Below are positions 15,873 to 25,292 of a stretch of 64,000 nt of DNA, in pieces. The stretch is from NCBI RefSeq assembly GCF_002250625.1, contig NZ_NMVQ01000047.1, positions 1-64,000 of the forward strand. Reading direction: 5' to 3'. The DNA is from Enemella dayhoffiae (GTDB lineage: Bacteria; Actinomycetota; Actinomycetes; Propionibacteriales; Propionibacteriaceae). The stretch's first letter is position 1, and the number at the start of each line of letters is the position of its first letter. The position numbers and the translations under genes are program-made. Below the pieces are notes generated by a model. It was not told the origin of the DNA. It did not search any database and was given only the letters and a program-made list of their open reading frames with translations.

Positions 15873-16799
15873 TCAGAGGCAGACTTCGATCCTGCGCCCA
15901 CCCCGCAGCTGCACCATCTCGCGGATGATCGCACCGTAGTCCAGCGGTTCCCCGGCGGGCAGCCCGTCCGCCTCAGCGTACGCCCGGTGCAGGTTGCCGA
16001 CGATCCGTTCAGTGTCGGTCCAGCCGGCGAAACGGCCCAGGTCGGCGGAACGGGCGGTCTCCAACGGGGAGAGGCCACGCCGGCGACCGTCGGCGGCAAG
16101 TCGCTGCAGCCAGCGAAGGTGTTCCAGGACATCCTCGATCAACTCGGGACCACCAACCGGTCCGTGCCCCGGGACCAGGACCGAAGCACCGAGGGGCCGC
16201 AATTGCTCGACGAGGCAGCGTTCCAACCCGGACAGGGATCCCATCAACACGAAGGGCGTCCCACCGGAGAAGATCAGGTCACCGGTGATCAGCACCCCCT
16301 CATCGGCCAAGTGCACGTAGCTGTCGTCGGCGGTGTGCGCGACCTCACCCACGCTGTTCACCTGGCAGGGGACCTCGCCTGCCCACACGGTGAGCTCGTC
16401 GGTGAAGCAGATCGTCGGCGGGGACAACTCGATCTCGCCGAAATCGAACGGGGTGTAGGACGGGCGACCCTCCGGCCCCGGTGGCTCGCCGGCGGCAAGA
16501 ATCCCGCGCCGGGTGCGGTGCTGACCGACGATCGCCGCCTCGGGGAAGAGAAAGTTGCCGTAGCTGTGATCACCGTGATGGTGGGTGGTGATGATCGTGC
16601 GGACCTGGTGCCCGAACTTCTCCTCGATCGCGGCACGGTAGCGGCGCGTACGCGGGACACTGGCCAGGGTGTCCACCGCAACAAGCTGCGCTCCGTCGGC
16701 CACGATGGCGGCATTGTTGACGAACCAGCTCCCATCGGGTTGGATCCAAGCCCAGCAGTGCTCGGAAACCCTGTTCCAGTAGGGTTCGGCGGCAGTCAT
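15873..16799 (-). CDS. Metallo-beta-lactamase-fold hydrolase
   Basis: 308 residues. The metal-binding signature 'TTHHHGDH' lies near residue 75, followed by downstream ligands: His in 'GEVAHTADDSYVHL', Asp in 'LITGDLIFSGG' and His in 'LVPGHGPVG'. A tail of about 80 residues after the core is helical. Enzymes of this fold hydrolyse thioesters, lactones or similar bonds with one or two metal ions. The gene overlaps the FAH-family gene upstream by four bases (ATGA) and ends the Opp-type transport operon. A role in hydrolysing an imported or intermediate ester is inferred from context only. Confidence 0.72.
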   Translation of the reverse strand: MTAAEPYWNRVSEHCWAWIQPDGSWFVNNAAIVADGAQLVAVDTLASVPRTRRYRAAIEEKFGHQVRTIITTHHHGDHSYGNFLFPEAAIVGQHRTRRGILAAGEPPGPEGRPSYTPFDFGEIELSPPTICFTDELTVWAGEVPCQVNSVGEVAHTADDSYVHLADEGVLITGDLIFSGGTPFVLMGSLSGLERCLVEQLRPLGASVLVPGHGPVGGPELIEDVLEHLRWLQRLAADGRRRGLSPLETARSADLGRFAGWTDTERIVGNLHRAYAEADGLPAGEPLDYGAIIREMVQLRGGRRIEVCL

Positions 16800-17737
16800 C
16801 GAAGCTCCGACGGCAGTCGGACCGGATCGGTGCCAGCGACGATGCGGTTCCGTGTCGCGCCCAGCACCCCGCCCTCCAGCTCGACCACGTCACCGGGCTG
16901 CAACCAGCGTTCGAAGCGTGGGCCGGTGTGCCGCTCCCCCAGCCGATCAAGCTCCAGCAGGCAACCGGTCGGCACCGTGCCGGTGGCGATCACGTCTCCG
17001 TGCTGGAGTTCCACCCCACGGGAGCAGTAGGCGATCACCTCACCCACGGTGAAGTCCTGATCCGCGAGATTGCCGCCCCCCATCACCACGCCGTTCAGGG
17101 AGACCGAGACCGGCAGGTCCCATCCCACCCGGGTACGCCGGTCGGCCAGTTCGTCGACTGTGAGCAGCCACGGGCCCAAGGTGGTGGCCCCGTCCTTGCC
17201 CTTGCCCGGACCGAGACCGGCGGGCATCATCTCCAGCTGCAGGTCGCGGGCACTCCAGTCGCAGAACAGCAGCACTCCTGCGACGTGATCGATCGCCCGC
17301 TCCGGATGCAGGTCCCGACCGGGACGCCCGATCACCACGGCGACCTCGAGCTCATAGTCGAACTGGCCGCACCCCGGCGACACCTGCACGTCCTCGCTCG
17401 CCCCCGTCACACTGGCCGGGGCCCCGAAATAGAACTGCGGCACCCGACCCCAGATCTCGGGCACCTCGCCGCCGAGCCGGGCCCGACAGTTGGCGATGTG
17501 CCCCAGGTGCCCGACGCAGTCCCGCAGCGACGGCGGCACCAGCGGGGCGAGGGGGCGAAGCTCGGACCAGGGCAGCGCGTGCTCCTCCGAATCGGCCAGC
17601 CGGTCCCCGGTCGCCGCCAACTCACCGGTGGCCAGGAGCTCGACCAGGGTCGTCGGGCCCTCCAACAGGTGCGCCCGATCCCCGATCAGCACGCCGGTTC
17701 GCGGACCGGCGTCGGTCGCGCAGCGAATCCACCGCAT
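16796..17737 (-). CDS. Fumarylacetoacetate hydrolase (FAH) family enzyme
   Basis: 313 residues. The FAH fold is seen from about residue 80: 'FYFGAPASVTG', 'FDYELEVAVVIGRPGRDL' (Glu metal ligands in 'YELEVAVVIG'), 'FCDWSARDLQ', 'GPGKGKDGATTLGPWLL', 'GGNLADQDFTVGEVIAYCS' and 'LQHGDVIATGT'. The family cleaves C-C bonds of dicarbonyls or hydrates/decarboxylates related acids using Mg2+/Mn2+. The start overlaps the oppF-like stop by one base (TGATG). It sits in the opp operon under a KstR2-type operator, so a steroid-derived dicarbonyl is a plausible substrate, though nothing in the sequence identifies it. Confidence 0.78.
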   Translation of the reverse strand: MRWIRCATDAGPRTGVLIGDRAHLLEGPTTLVELLATGELAATGDRLADSEEHALPWSELRPLAPLVPPSLRDCVGHLGHIANCRARLGGEVPEIWGRVPQFYFGAPASVTGASEDVQVSPGCGQFDYELEVAVVIGRPGRDLHPERAIDHVAGVLLFCDWSARDLQLEMMPAGLGPGKGKDGATTLGPWLLTVDELADRRTRVGWDLPVSVSLNGVVMGGGNLADQDFTVGEVIAYCSRGVELQHGDVIATGTVPTGCLLELDRLGERHTGPRFERWLQPGDVVELEGGVLGATRNRIVAGTDPVRLPSELR

Positions 17738-18750
17738 CAGGGGGTGCCTTCGAGAGGATGCACCAGGTGGCAGGCCACGGCTCCGCTGCCGTCACTCCGG
17801 GGCAGTGTCTGGGGCAGCCGCTGCGAACAGACCGGCATCGCATCTGGGCAGCGGGTCACAAAGGGGCACCCCGGCGGCGGGTTGGTGGGATCGGGCAAAT
17901 CACCGCTGAGGCGTACCCGACGTCGTTGCGCCTGGCGCCGAGGGTTGGCCACGAGGGCCGCCGACAGCAGGGCGCGGGTGTAGGGGTGCTGCGGGTCCTC
18001 GAACAACTGGGCGGTGGGTGCCTGCTCCACGATGCGCCCGAGGTACATCACCGCGACCCGATCGGCGATGTGGCGCACCACCCCCAGATCGTGGGAGATG
18101 AACAGCAGGCTGATCTCGTGTTCGACCGAGAGCCGCTCCAGCAGCCTCAGCACCTGGTTCTGACTGGACACATCGAGCGCCGATACCGGCTCATCGGCCA
18201 CCACGAGCTCGGGTCGGACCGCGATCGCCCGGGCGATGGCGATCCGCTGCCGCTGCCCACCGGAGAACTCGTGCGGATAGCGTTCGGCGTGCTCGGCCCG
18301 CAGGCCCACCTCCTCAAGCAATTGCGCGGCCCTGGCCTGCTGCTCCCTGCGGCCGATCCGGTCGTGAACCTGGAGCGGTTCGACGATCGACTCCCACACC
18401 TGCTGGGCGGGGTTGAGTGAGGAATAGGGATCCTGGAACACCATCTGCGCGCCGCGGCGGGCAAGGCGCAGGTCCCGCCCGCGCAGGGTCATTAGCTCTT
18501 GCCCGGCCAGGCGTACGCTCCCACTCGCCTGCGGGAGCAGCCGGAGCAGGGCTCGCGCCGTGGTCGACTTGCCCGATCCGGATTCGCCGACGATGGCCAG
18601 CGTCTCGCCACGGGCGATCTCGAGGTTCAGCTCACGCACCGCGTGCAGTCGTCGACCGCGCGACAGGCGGAAGGTGACCGAGAGATCCCGTACCTGCAAC
18701 AGCGGTTCGCCCGACGGGCCGGGCCCCGCGGTGGTGGCCTGGGCAGTCAT
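17737..18750 (-). CDS. oppF: Opp/Dpp-type ABC transporter ATPase (OppF-like)
   Basis: 337 residues. Walker A 'GESGSGKSTTARALL', signature 'FSGGQRQRIAIARAI' and Walker B 'LVVADEPVSALD' are intact, and the C-terminal oligopeptide-ATPase extension has 'PPPGCPFVTRCPDAMPVC', a cysteine pattern typical of the family. It pairs with the OppD-like ATPase to power import through OppB/OppC. The ATG at 18750 overlaps the oppD stop by four bases. In-frame codons further upstream lie inside oppD. As fifth gene of the opp operon it is probably controlled by the KstR2-type site at 23,204. Confidence 0.88.
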   Translation of the reverse strand: MTAQATTAGPGPSGEPLLQVRDLSVTFRLSRGRRLHAVRELNLEIARGETLAIVGESGSGKSTTARALLRLLPQASGSVRLAGQELMTLRGRDLRLARRGAQMVFQDPYSSLNPAQQVWESIVEPLQVHDRIGRREQQARAAQLLEEVGLRAEHAERYPHEFSGGQRQRIAIARAIAVRPELVVADEPVSALDVSSQNQVLRLLERLSVEHEISLLFISHDLGVVRHIADRVAVMYLGRIVEQAPTAQLFEDPQHPYTRALLSAALVANPRRQAQRRRVRLSGDLPDPTNPPPGCPFVTRCPDAMPVCSQRLPQTLPRSDGSGAVACHLVHPLEGTP

Positions 18751-19724
18751 TCGCAACCCTCCAACAACAACTCGCCCAGCCGGGCGCAGCGGCTGGGGTG
18801 CTCGCTCGGCCCGCGCAACTGCACCGGTTCGGCGCACACCTCGGCGGCATAGCCGCAGCGCGGCTGGAACCGGCACCCGGCCGGCATCGCCCCGGGTGCC
18901 GGCGGGGTCCCGGGGATCACGTGCAGCTCGGTGCGGTCGGTGATGCTCGGCCGCGAGCGCATCAGCCCCTCGGTATAGGGGTGACGCGGGGACTCAAACA
19001 GCTCGAGGGTGCTGGCCCGCTCAACGACCTGCCCGGCGTACATCACCACGACTCGCTCGCAGATGTCGGCGACCACGCCCAGGTCGTGGGTGACGAACAG
19101 CACCGCCAGTCCCAGCTCGTCGGACAGCTCGCGGATCAGGTCGAGCACCTGCGCCTGGATAGTCACATCGAGCGCCGTCGTCGGCTCGTCGGCGATCAGC
19201 AGTTTCGGGTCACCGGCCAGCGCCATCGCCAGCATCACCCGCTGCCGCATCCCGCCGGAGAACTGGTGCGGATAGTCCCCGACCCGCTCCCGCGGGCGCG
19301 GAATCCCCACCAGATCAAGCAATTCGACTGCGCGGTCGCGGGCCTGCCGCCGCGGCACCCGCGCGTGGTTGCGGATCGCCTCGCCGATCTGGTCCCCGAT
19401 GCTGAACGCCGGGTTCAGGCTGGTCATCGGCTCCTGGAAGACCATCCCGATGTCGCCGCCGCGCACCGCGCGGAGCTGATCCCCCGAGAGGGACAGCAGG
19501 TTCTGCCCGTCCAGTCTGATCTCGCCGGCGGCCACGCGGGTGGAGCGGCGGGGCAGCAGCTGCAGCACCGACTGACAGGTCACCGTCTTTCCCGACCCGG
19601 ACTCGCCGACGAGACCGACCCGTTCCCCGCGATCCACGTCCAGGCTGACATCCTGGACCACCGGCACCCAGCCGTGAGCCGTCGCCACCTCGACCGTCAG
19701 CCGGTCGATCTCGAGCAGGCTCAT
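18747..19724 (-). CDS. oppD: Opp/Dpp-type ABC transporter ATPase (OppD-like)
   Basis: 325 residues. Walker A '[19 protein letters not shown]', Q-loop region '[13 protein letters not shown]', signature '[15 protein letters not shown]', Walker B '[12 protein letters not shown]' and H-loop 'FVTHDLGV' are all present. The C-terminal extension carries '[18 protein letters not shown]'. It is the second cytoplasmic ATPase of the importer. Overlapping start/stop codons on both sides show a tightly coupled operon oppABCDF. Confidence 0.88.
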   Translation of the reverse strand: MSLLEIDRLTVEVATAHGWVPVVQDVSLDVDRGERVGLVGESGSGKTVTCQSVLQLLPRRSTRVAAGEIRLDGQNLLSLSGDQLRAVRGGDIGMVFQEPMTSLNPAFSIGDQIGEAIRNHARVPRRQARDRAVELLDLVGIPRPRERVGDYPHQFSGGMRQRVMLAMALAGDPKLLIADEPTTALDVTIQAQVLDLIRELSDELGLAVLFVTHDLGVVADICERVVVMYAGQVVERASTLELFESPRHPYTEGLMRSRPSITDRTELHVIPGTPPAPGAMPAGCRFQPRCGYAAEVCAEPVQLRGPSEHPSRCARLGELLLEGCE

Positions 19725-20608
19725 CGGGCACCTCCGCCGCGTTCCTCACGACCGAGCGAGTCCCGCGTACCATCGCCCAGCAGGTTGCACACGAGCACGC
19801 TGAGGATGATCGTGACCGCGGGCAGCAGCACCGGCCAGGTGGTGTAGAACCACGACGCGCGGCCGTCGTTCAGCATCCGCCCCCAGCTGGGCGCCGGCGG
19901 GCGTACGCCGAGACCGAGGTAGCTGAGGGACGCCTCGGCAAGGATCGCGAACCCGGTGGCCAGCGAAATCTGCACGATGATGGGTGACAGCACATTGGGC
20001 AGCACGTGTCGACGCAGGATCTGAACCGTCGGGGTCCCGATGCTGTGGGCCGCCTCGATGTAGGTCGCCTCCCGGACCGACAGCACCGATGCCCGCACGA
20101 TGCGGAAGAAGCGCGGGGCGAAGACGAGTCCGATGGCACCCATCGCGTTGCGCAGGTTGGGCCCCATCACACCCACGATCGCCATCGCCAGCAGCAGGGG
20201 TGGGAAGGTGAGCAGCGCGTCCGCCAGCCGGGAGAGGATCGAATCCAACCAGCCACCGACATAGCCGGAGAGCAGTCCGGTCGGTACGCCGAGCACGATT
20301 CCCACCCCCACGGCGATTCCCGCCGCCTGCACTGCCACCCTGGCACCGTGCAGCAGCTGGGACAGCAGATCCCGCCCGAGGTGGTCGGTACCCAGCAGGT
20401 GACCGGGGCTGAACGGGCCGAGGCGGCGCGCGTTGATGTCCTGCAGCAGCGGATCCGCGGGCGCGATCCACGGGCCGATGATGCCGATCACCAGCAGCAG
20501 GAGGACGCCCGCGGCCGCGACCACGTTGATCGGATGGGCGCGGAATCTGCGCCAGAAGCGCGACAGCGGCGATTCGTGGCGATGGGCCCGTTGTTCCTGA
20601 ACCGCCAT
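19721..20608 (-). CDS. oppC: Opp/Dpp-type ABC permease (OppC-like)
   Basis: 295 residues. A cytoplasmic, basic N-terminus is followed by a first membrane segment ('VVAAAGVLLLLVIGIIGPWI'), the OppC motif 'FSPGHLLGTDHLGRDLLSQL', and five further segments including the EAA loop 'YIEAAHSIGTPTVQILRRHV'. I start it at the ATG at 20608, which overlaps the oppB stop (TGATG) and has a good GGAGG. It forms the membrane channel with OppB. Confidence 0.88.
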   Translation of the reverse strand: MAVQEQRAHRHESPLSRFWRRFRAHPINVVAAAGVLLLLVIGIIGPWIAPADPLLQDINARRLGPFSPGHLLGTDHLGRDLLSQLLHGARVAVQAAGIAVGVGIVLGVPTGLLSGYVGGWLDSILSRLADALLTFPPLLLAMAIVGVMGPNLRNAMGAIGLVFAPRFFRIVRASVLSVREATYIEAAHSIGTPTVQILRRHVLPNVLSPIIVQISLATGFAILAEASLSYLGLGVRPPAPSWGRMLNDGRASWFYTTWPVLLPAVTIILSVLVCNLLGDGTRDSLGREERGGGAR

Positions 20609-21552
20609 CACGACCTCCTGATCCGGGGGTCCAGCCATCCGTAGGAGAGGTCGACCAACAGGCTGCAGAGCAACGTGATGACCGCGGTGAACACCACCAT
20701 GGCCTGGATGGTCGGGACGTCGCGACCGAGCACCGCATTCACCGCCAGGTCGCCGAGTCCCTTGATTCCGAACACCGACTCCACCACGGCCGAGCCCCCC
20801 AGCAGGTAACCCACCTGGAGCCCCATCAGGGTCACCACCGGCAGCATTGCGTTCTTCAACGCGTGCTTCCAGGTGACGACGTGCCGGTTAGACCCCTTCG
20901 CGACGGCGGTCCGGATGTAGTCCTGTTTGAACGCATCCTCCAGTCCGGCCCGCAGCTGTCGGGCGATCTCCGCACCCGAGATGACCGCCAGGGCCAGTCC
21001 GGGCAGCAGCAGATGCTGCAACCAGGGCAGGAAACCCTGAGCCAGCGGCGCATAACCGGTGGCGGGGAAGATCCGCATCCGCATGGCCAGGAAACCGACC
21101 AGCAGCAGGCCCAGCACGAAGTTCGGGGTGGCGAGCCCAAGAGTGGACAGCACCGTCGCCACCCGGTCGGGCAACCGCCCGGCGTACCGGCCGGCGATGA
21201 TGCCCAACGGGACACCGATCAGCGCCGCCAGGGCGAGCGCCATCAGCGTCAGCGACAGGGTGACCGGCAGCCGCTCCACCAGCAACCTGGCGACCGGAAC
21301 GTTGAAGGTGAAGCTGTTGCCGAGATCCCCGGTCAGCAGTCCCGACACGAACTGGCCGTACTGGACGTACCACGGCTGGTCCAGTCCCAGCTCGGCCGCG
21401 ATCTGGGCCACCCGTTCGGGGGTGGCCTGATCCCCGGCGATGGTCGAGGCCGGGTCACCGGGGATCAGGAAGATCAGCGCGAACGCGGCGAGCGTGGTCA
21501 GCAAGAGCAACGGGATCAGCGCCAGCAGCCGCTTCCCGATCATCCACCACAT
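20608..21552 (-). CDS. oppB: Opp/Dpp-type ABC permease (OppB-like)
   Basis: 314 residues, with about six membrane segments. The N-terminus 'LLALIPLLLLTTLAAFALIF' and 'IPGDPA' are characteristic of OppB-type permeases, as is the EAA-type loop 'QDYIRTAVAKGSNRHVVTWK'. The gene begins 22 bases after the binding-protein gene ends. It works with OppC as the membrane channel. Nothing in the permeases reveals whether peptides or another class of solute are carried. Confidence 0.88.
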   Translation of the reverse strand: MWWMIGKRLLALIPLLLLTTLAAFALIFLIPGDPASTIAGDQATPERVAQIAAELGLDQPWYVQYGQFVSGLLTGDLGNSFTFNVPVARLLVERLPVTLSLTLMALALAALIGVPLGIIAGRYAGRLPDRVATVLSTLGLATPNFVLGLLLVGFLAMRMRIFPATGYAPLAQGFLPWLQHLLLPGLALAVISGAEIARQLRAGLEDAFKQDYIRTAVAKGSNRHVVTWKHALKNAMLPVVTLMGLQVGYLLGGSAVVESVFGIKGLGDLAVNAVLGRDVPTIQAMVVFTAVITLLCSLLVDLSYGWLDPRIRRS

Positions 21553-21573
21553 GTCGCCCCGCTCCTCAGCACG

Positions 21574-23103
21574 TCAGCGAGTGACGCCGACGTCACGCCA
21601 CTCGTCCCCCACCAGGAACGGCTCGTACCCCGCCACCTTGTTGGAGTAGACGCTGCCCAGGTTGTACTGGGCCAGCGGCACGATCAGCGCGTTCTCCATC
21701 ACCAGCTTGGACGCCTTGCCGATCAGCGCGGTGCGCTGGGCGTTGTCGGTGGTGGAGTTGGCCTGGTCGATCGCCTCCCGCAGGCCCGCCGGCTCGCTCT
21801 TCGAGGGGTTGGTCGGGGACTCCTTGGCGAACCAGGCCTCGAGGGTCTGGGTCGGGTCGGGACGTCCCACGTGGGCGGTGACGATGGCGTCCGCCTCGCC
21901 GCGGAAGAAGGCCGGCGACACCTCGGTACCCGACAGCGGACGGAGGTTCATGGTGACGCCGATCTTCGCCAGCCGGGCCTTGATGATCTCGGCCTGGGTC
22001 ATGTAGACGGGCTGGTTCAGCACGACCGCCTCGAAGGTGAACCCGTTCGGCACCCCGCCCTTGGCGAGCAGTTCCTTGGCCTTGTCGAGGTTGGGCTCGT
22101 ACATCTCCTTCAGCGACGGGTCGTGACCGAAGTAGCCCTTCGGGAACATCTGGCTGCCGGCCTCACCCTGACCCTCGAGGGCGCCCTTCACGATCTCGTT
22201 ACGGTCGATGGCATAGAAGATCGCCTGCCGCACCTCCAGCTTGCCGAACTCACTGCGCCTCTGGTTGAAGTTCATGATGTAGGTGTTCAGCGACGGCCGC
22301 ACCTTCACCTGCAGCCCCTGCTGCTTGGCCGGTTCGATGATGTTGGTGGCCGTGATCCCGACGTCCAACTGGCTGGACTGGATCGCGTTGAGCCGGGTCT
22401 GCGGGTCGACCATGATGTCCCAGGTCATCTTCTTGACCTTCGGGGTGCCCTTCTTCCAGTAGCCCGCGTTGGCCTCGAGCTCGTATTTCGCGCCCGGCTG
22501 CTGGGAGACGAGCTTGAACGGACCGGCCCCGACCGGGGTGGTCTTCAGGCTCTCCGGGTTGGCCATCGCCTTGGGGCTGACCAGCATCCCCGGCAGGTCG
22601 GACAACACCAGCGGCAGCGCCCCACCGGGACGGTTCAGTTGCAGCTCCACGGTGCTCTCATCCGGTGTGTTGACCGCCGTCACCAACGCGAGCAGATTGG
22701 CGGTGATCGAGTCCTTTTCCTTGGCTCGTTCGAGATTCTTCTTCGCCGCCGCCGCGTTGACGGGCTCGCCGTCGGTGAAGGTGGCCCCGCTGCGCAGTTT
22801 CAGAGTGAGCTTCTTCGTGTCCTGGCTGAGCTGCCACGACTCGGCCAGACCGGGGATCGCCTTGCCCTCGGCGTCGCGACGCACCAGCGGCTCGTAGACG
22901 TTGTTGAGCAGGATCACATCGGAGGTGACCTTGGTCTTGTGCGGATCCCAGCTGCTCGTCCCGTAGGTGGTCGAGTAGCGCAGGGTGGCATTCGGGTCGA
23001 TATCGGCCGGGTTGGCCGGACTGGACTGCCCCCCACCACCGCCACACGCGGTGACGGCGATCGCCAGCACTGCCGCCAGCCCGATGAGCTTGGTGCGAAC
23101 CAT
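21574..23103 (-). CDS. oppA: Opp/Dpp-type solute-binding lipoprotein (OppA-like)
   Basis: 509 residues. A lipoprotein signal peptide ends at C20 ('LAIAVTAC', then a Gly-rich linker). The mature protein shows SBP family 5 features: 'ATLRYSTTYGTSSWDPHKT', 'YEPLVRRDAEG', 'LAESWQLSQDTKKLTLKLR' and 'VRQAIFYAIDRNEIV'. It would capture substrate outside the membrane for the OppBCDF channel. The ATG at 23103 has GGAG 8 bases upstream. A KstR2-type operator lies about 100 bases before the start, so expression is tied to steroid catabolism. Family-5 proteins bind peptides but also other amphipathic compounds, so a steroid acid or conjugate is possible. Confidence 0.85.
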   Translation of the reverse strand: MVRTKLIGLAAVLAIAVTACGGGGGQSSPANPADIDPNATLRYSTTYGTSSWDPHKTKVTSDVILLNNVYEPLVRRDAEGKAIPGLAESWQLSQDTKKLTLKLRSGATFTDGEPVNAAAAKKNLERAKEKDSITANLLALVTAVNTPDESTVELQLNRPGGALPLVLSDLPGMLVSPKAMANPESLKTTPVGAGPFKLVSQQPGAKYELEANAGYWKKGTPKVKKMTWDIMVDPQTRLNAIQSSQLDVGITATNIIEPAKQQGLQVKVRPSLNTYIMNFNQRRSEFGKLEVRQAIFYAIDRNEIVKGALEGQGEAGSQMFPKGYFGHDPSLKEMYEPNLDKAKELLAKGGVPNGFTFEAVVLNQPVYMTQAEIIKARLAKIGVTMNLRPLSGTEVSPAFFRGEADAIVTAHVGRPDPTQTLEAWFAKESPTNPSKSEPAGLREAIDQANSTTDNAQRTALIGKASKLVMENALIVPLAQYNLGSVYSNKVAGYEPFLVGDEWRDVGVTR

Positions 23104-23203
23104 TGGACACGCTCCTTGAAGTACGTCGTTGAACTTCCCTGCGAACCGGTGGGGCCGGCCGGTCGCGCACAGTGCGACGAACGTACGACACCCCACCCGA
23201 ACA

Positions 23204-23217
23204 ATCAAGTGCTTGCT
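23204..23217. promoter_or_regulatory. KstR2-type operator (exact) overlapping a stop codon
   Basis: ATCAAGTGCTTGCT matches AnCAAGnnCTTGnT exactly. It lies about 100 bases upstream of oppA and overlaps the last codons and TGA stop (23205-23207) of the fused acyl-CoA dehydrogenase gene, so the opp promoter sits at the 3' end of the preceding gene. Confidence 0.7.
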
Positions 23218-25292
23218 TGGTTTTGGCTTCGATTCGTTGCCTTACCGACGGACGGTGTACGCCCGGGGCGCGGCAGCCCGAGCACCCGCTCGGCCAGCAC
23301 GTTCAACAGCACCTGGGTGGTGCCGCCGGCAATGCTCAGGGCGCGCGAGGAGAGGAAACCGCGGATCTCGGCCTCCGCGGTGCACCCGCGTACGCCCCGG
23401 GCGTCCAGGCACGCCTCGCGCAGCTCCTGGTCCAGGCGTACGCCGATCAGTTTCTGCACCGTTGCCAACCCGGCCACGGGAGCATCCGACATCAGCGCAC
23501 CGGCCAGGCGCCGTTCGCCGGCCGCCTTGACCAGACTGGCCGCCACTAGGCCACCGAGCCGGGCGACGGAGACCTCGCCCGGGTCGGCGAGCAATTCCTC
23601 CAATCGCTGCGACAGCGCGGGACGACTGCCCATCGCGATCCGCTCCCCGGCCAGGGTGGCGGTGGCGACGCGCCAGCCATCACCGGGACTGCCGACCACT
23701 CGCTCGTCGGGCACGGGGGCACCGTCCAGGAACACCTCGTTGAACAGCGCCTCTCCGGTCGCCTCGCGCAGCGGACGCACCTCGACACCCGGCCCCTGCA
23801 TGTCGATCACCAGCACACTCAGCCCGCGGTGCCGCGCCGCCGTCGGGTCGGTGCGGACCAGGGCCAGCCCCCAGCGCGCCTCGCGGGCCAGGGAGGTCCA
23901 CACCTTCTGCCCGCTGACCAGCCAGCCATCCTCGGTGCGTTCGGCGCGGGTGCGGACCGAGGCGAGGTCGGACCCGGCCCCCGGTTCACTGAACAACTGG
24001 CACCACGTCTCCTCACCCCGCAGGCCCGGTGGTATCAGCCGACGTTGCAGTTCCGGCGTCCCGTGCTCGGCCACCACGCCGAGGGTCCAACCGGCGATGA
24101 CCAGGTCGGGCAGCTCGACTCCCCGTTCGGCCAACCGGGCCGCGACTGTGGCGGCCGTCACCGGGTCCGCCGACCGCCCCCAAGGAGCGGGCCACTCCGG
24201 GCGCAGCAGTCCCTCGCGCACCAGGGATTCGCGTTGCTCGGACGGCGCCACCTCGGCGACCCGGGTGACCGCCGCAGCAAGCTCATCGGGGAGGTGACCG
24301 ACCACGGTCGGCGGCACTCGCCGCTCGCCCGCCCGGCTGCTGTCCGCGAGTTGTCGCACCAATCGCTCACCCGGGTCGAGCAGCAACTGCCACGCCTTGG
24401 TCCGACGCAGGGCCAGGTGGGCCGGGTGCTCAAAGGTGTAACCGATCCCGCCGAGCGCCTGGATCAGGTCCTTGGTCACCCGCACGGCGGCGGGCAGCCC
24501 GACCGCGGCCGCCGCGGCCACCGCCAATCGGGCCTGGTCTGCGCCGGCGGCCAACCCGTCCAACGCCTCGTACGCCGCAGAGGTCACCTCCTCGGTCGTC
24601 AGGTACATGCCCGCGACCAGGTGGGAAACCCCTTGGAAGGTGCCGATCGGGGCACCGAACTGTTCCCTGGTGCGGGCGTGCGCGGAGGCGGTGTCGGTGG
24701 CCCAGCGACACACCCCGGCCAGGTCGGCCAGGGCCAGGGTGATACCGAGCTGGCGTACCCGCTCGGGGTCGAGTGCCACGCGCTGGGCGGCATCGGTTCC
24801 TGGCGCCTCGCCCCAGTGTCCGGCCAACTCCAGCGCCGACACAGCCGCACCCGGGCCGGGGCACAGACCGGTCTGCGCCCCGTCGAGGACCAGCAGCAGG
24901 TCGGCACCGGCGACCCCGGGCGCACAGCCGCCCGCGCTCACCACGGCCCCGCGCACCGTGCCCTCGGCGAGCCCGGCCAGCTCCTCCACGCGGCCTGCGT
25001 CGAGCAGCGCCGCGATGCACCACAGGTGGGCCAGCCAGGCGGTCGGGGCCAACTGCTCGCCGAGCGCGGCGACCACCGCGGCGACGTCGACGAGGCCTCC
25101 CCCGGTGCCACCCTGCGGCTCGGGCACGCCCACCCCGAACACCCCGAGCCCGGCCAGCTCGCGCCAACGATCGGTTCCGGTCCCCGGGGATTGGATGGCC
25201 GCCACCTGCTCGGCGACCAAGTCACGGTCGCGGGCCCACTCAACCACCAGGGCCACGAGTTCGCGCTGGTCCGCGGTCCGGGCGAGGGTCAT
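23205..25292 (-). CDS. fadE34: Fused two-module acyl-CoA dehydrogenase (FadE34/ChsE3-like)
   Basis: 695 residues: two acyl-CoA dehydrogenase modules in one chain, as in M. tuberculosis FadE34 (about 711). Module 1 (about 1-330) keeps the C-terminal bundle ('REQFGAPIGTFQGVSHLVAG', 'ALGGIGYTFEHPAHLALRR') but has a degenerate middle domain. Module 2 (about 370-690) has the FAD/substrate loop 'TWCQLFSEPGAGSDLASVRT', 'KVWTSLAREARWGLALV', 'LFNEVFLDGAPV' and the likely catalytic region 'ATLAGERIAMGS'. FadE34 forms the alpha,beta-double bond in C24 steroid side chains (cholenoyl- or cholanoyl-CoA). Its ATG overlaps the stop of the Hsd4A-like gene. The last residues are encoded inside the opp operator. 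Confidence 0.8.
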   Translation of the reverse strand: MTLARTADQRELVALVVEWARDRDLVAEQVAAIQSPGTGTDRWRELAGLGVFGVGVPEPQGGTGGGLVDVAAVVAALGEQLAPTAWLAHLWCIAALLDAGRVEELAGLAEGTVRGAVVSAGGCAPGVAGADLLLVLDGAQTGLCPGPGAAVSALELAGHWGEAPGTDAAQRVALDPERVRQLGITLALADLAGVCRWATDTASAHARTREQFGAPIGTFQGVSHLVAGMYLTTEEVTSAAYEALDGLAAGADQARLAVAAAAAVGLPAAVRVTKDLIQALGGIGYTFEHPAHLALRRTKAWQLLLDPGERLVRQLADSSRAGERRVPPTVVGHLPDELAAAVTRVAEVAPSEQRESLVREGLLRPEWPAPWGRSADPVTAATVAARLAERGVELPDLVIAGWTLGVVAEHGTPELQRRLIPPGLRGEETWCQLFSEPGAGSDLASVRTRAERTEDGWLVSGQKVWTSLAREARWGLALVRTDPTAARHRGLSVLVIDMQGPGVEVRPLREATGEALFNEVFLDGAPVPDERVVGSPGDGWRVATATLAGERIAMGSRPALSQRLEELLADPGEVSVARLGGLVAASLVKAAGERRLAGALMSDAPVAGLATVQKLIGVRLDQELREACLDARGVRGCTAEAEIRGFLSSRALSIAGGTTQVLLNVLAERVLGLPRPGRTPSVGKATNRSQNQAST

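Noticed and set aside
15873-16799. MBL-fold protein as a true beta-lactamase
   Set aside because: The THHHGDH motif is shared by the whole superfamily. There is no signal peptide, and the operon context points to metabolism.
20863-24297. Very long open frame on the plus strand (about 1,140 codons) opposite oppB, oppA and fadE34
   Set aside because: It is antisense to three well-supported genes, shows no domain, and is a product of high GC at third positions. The same applies to other long antisense frames, for example 14177-16132 and 32551-35373.
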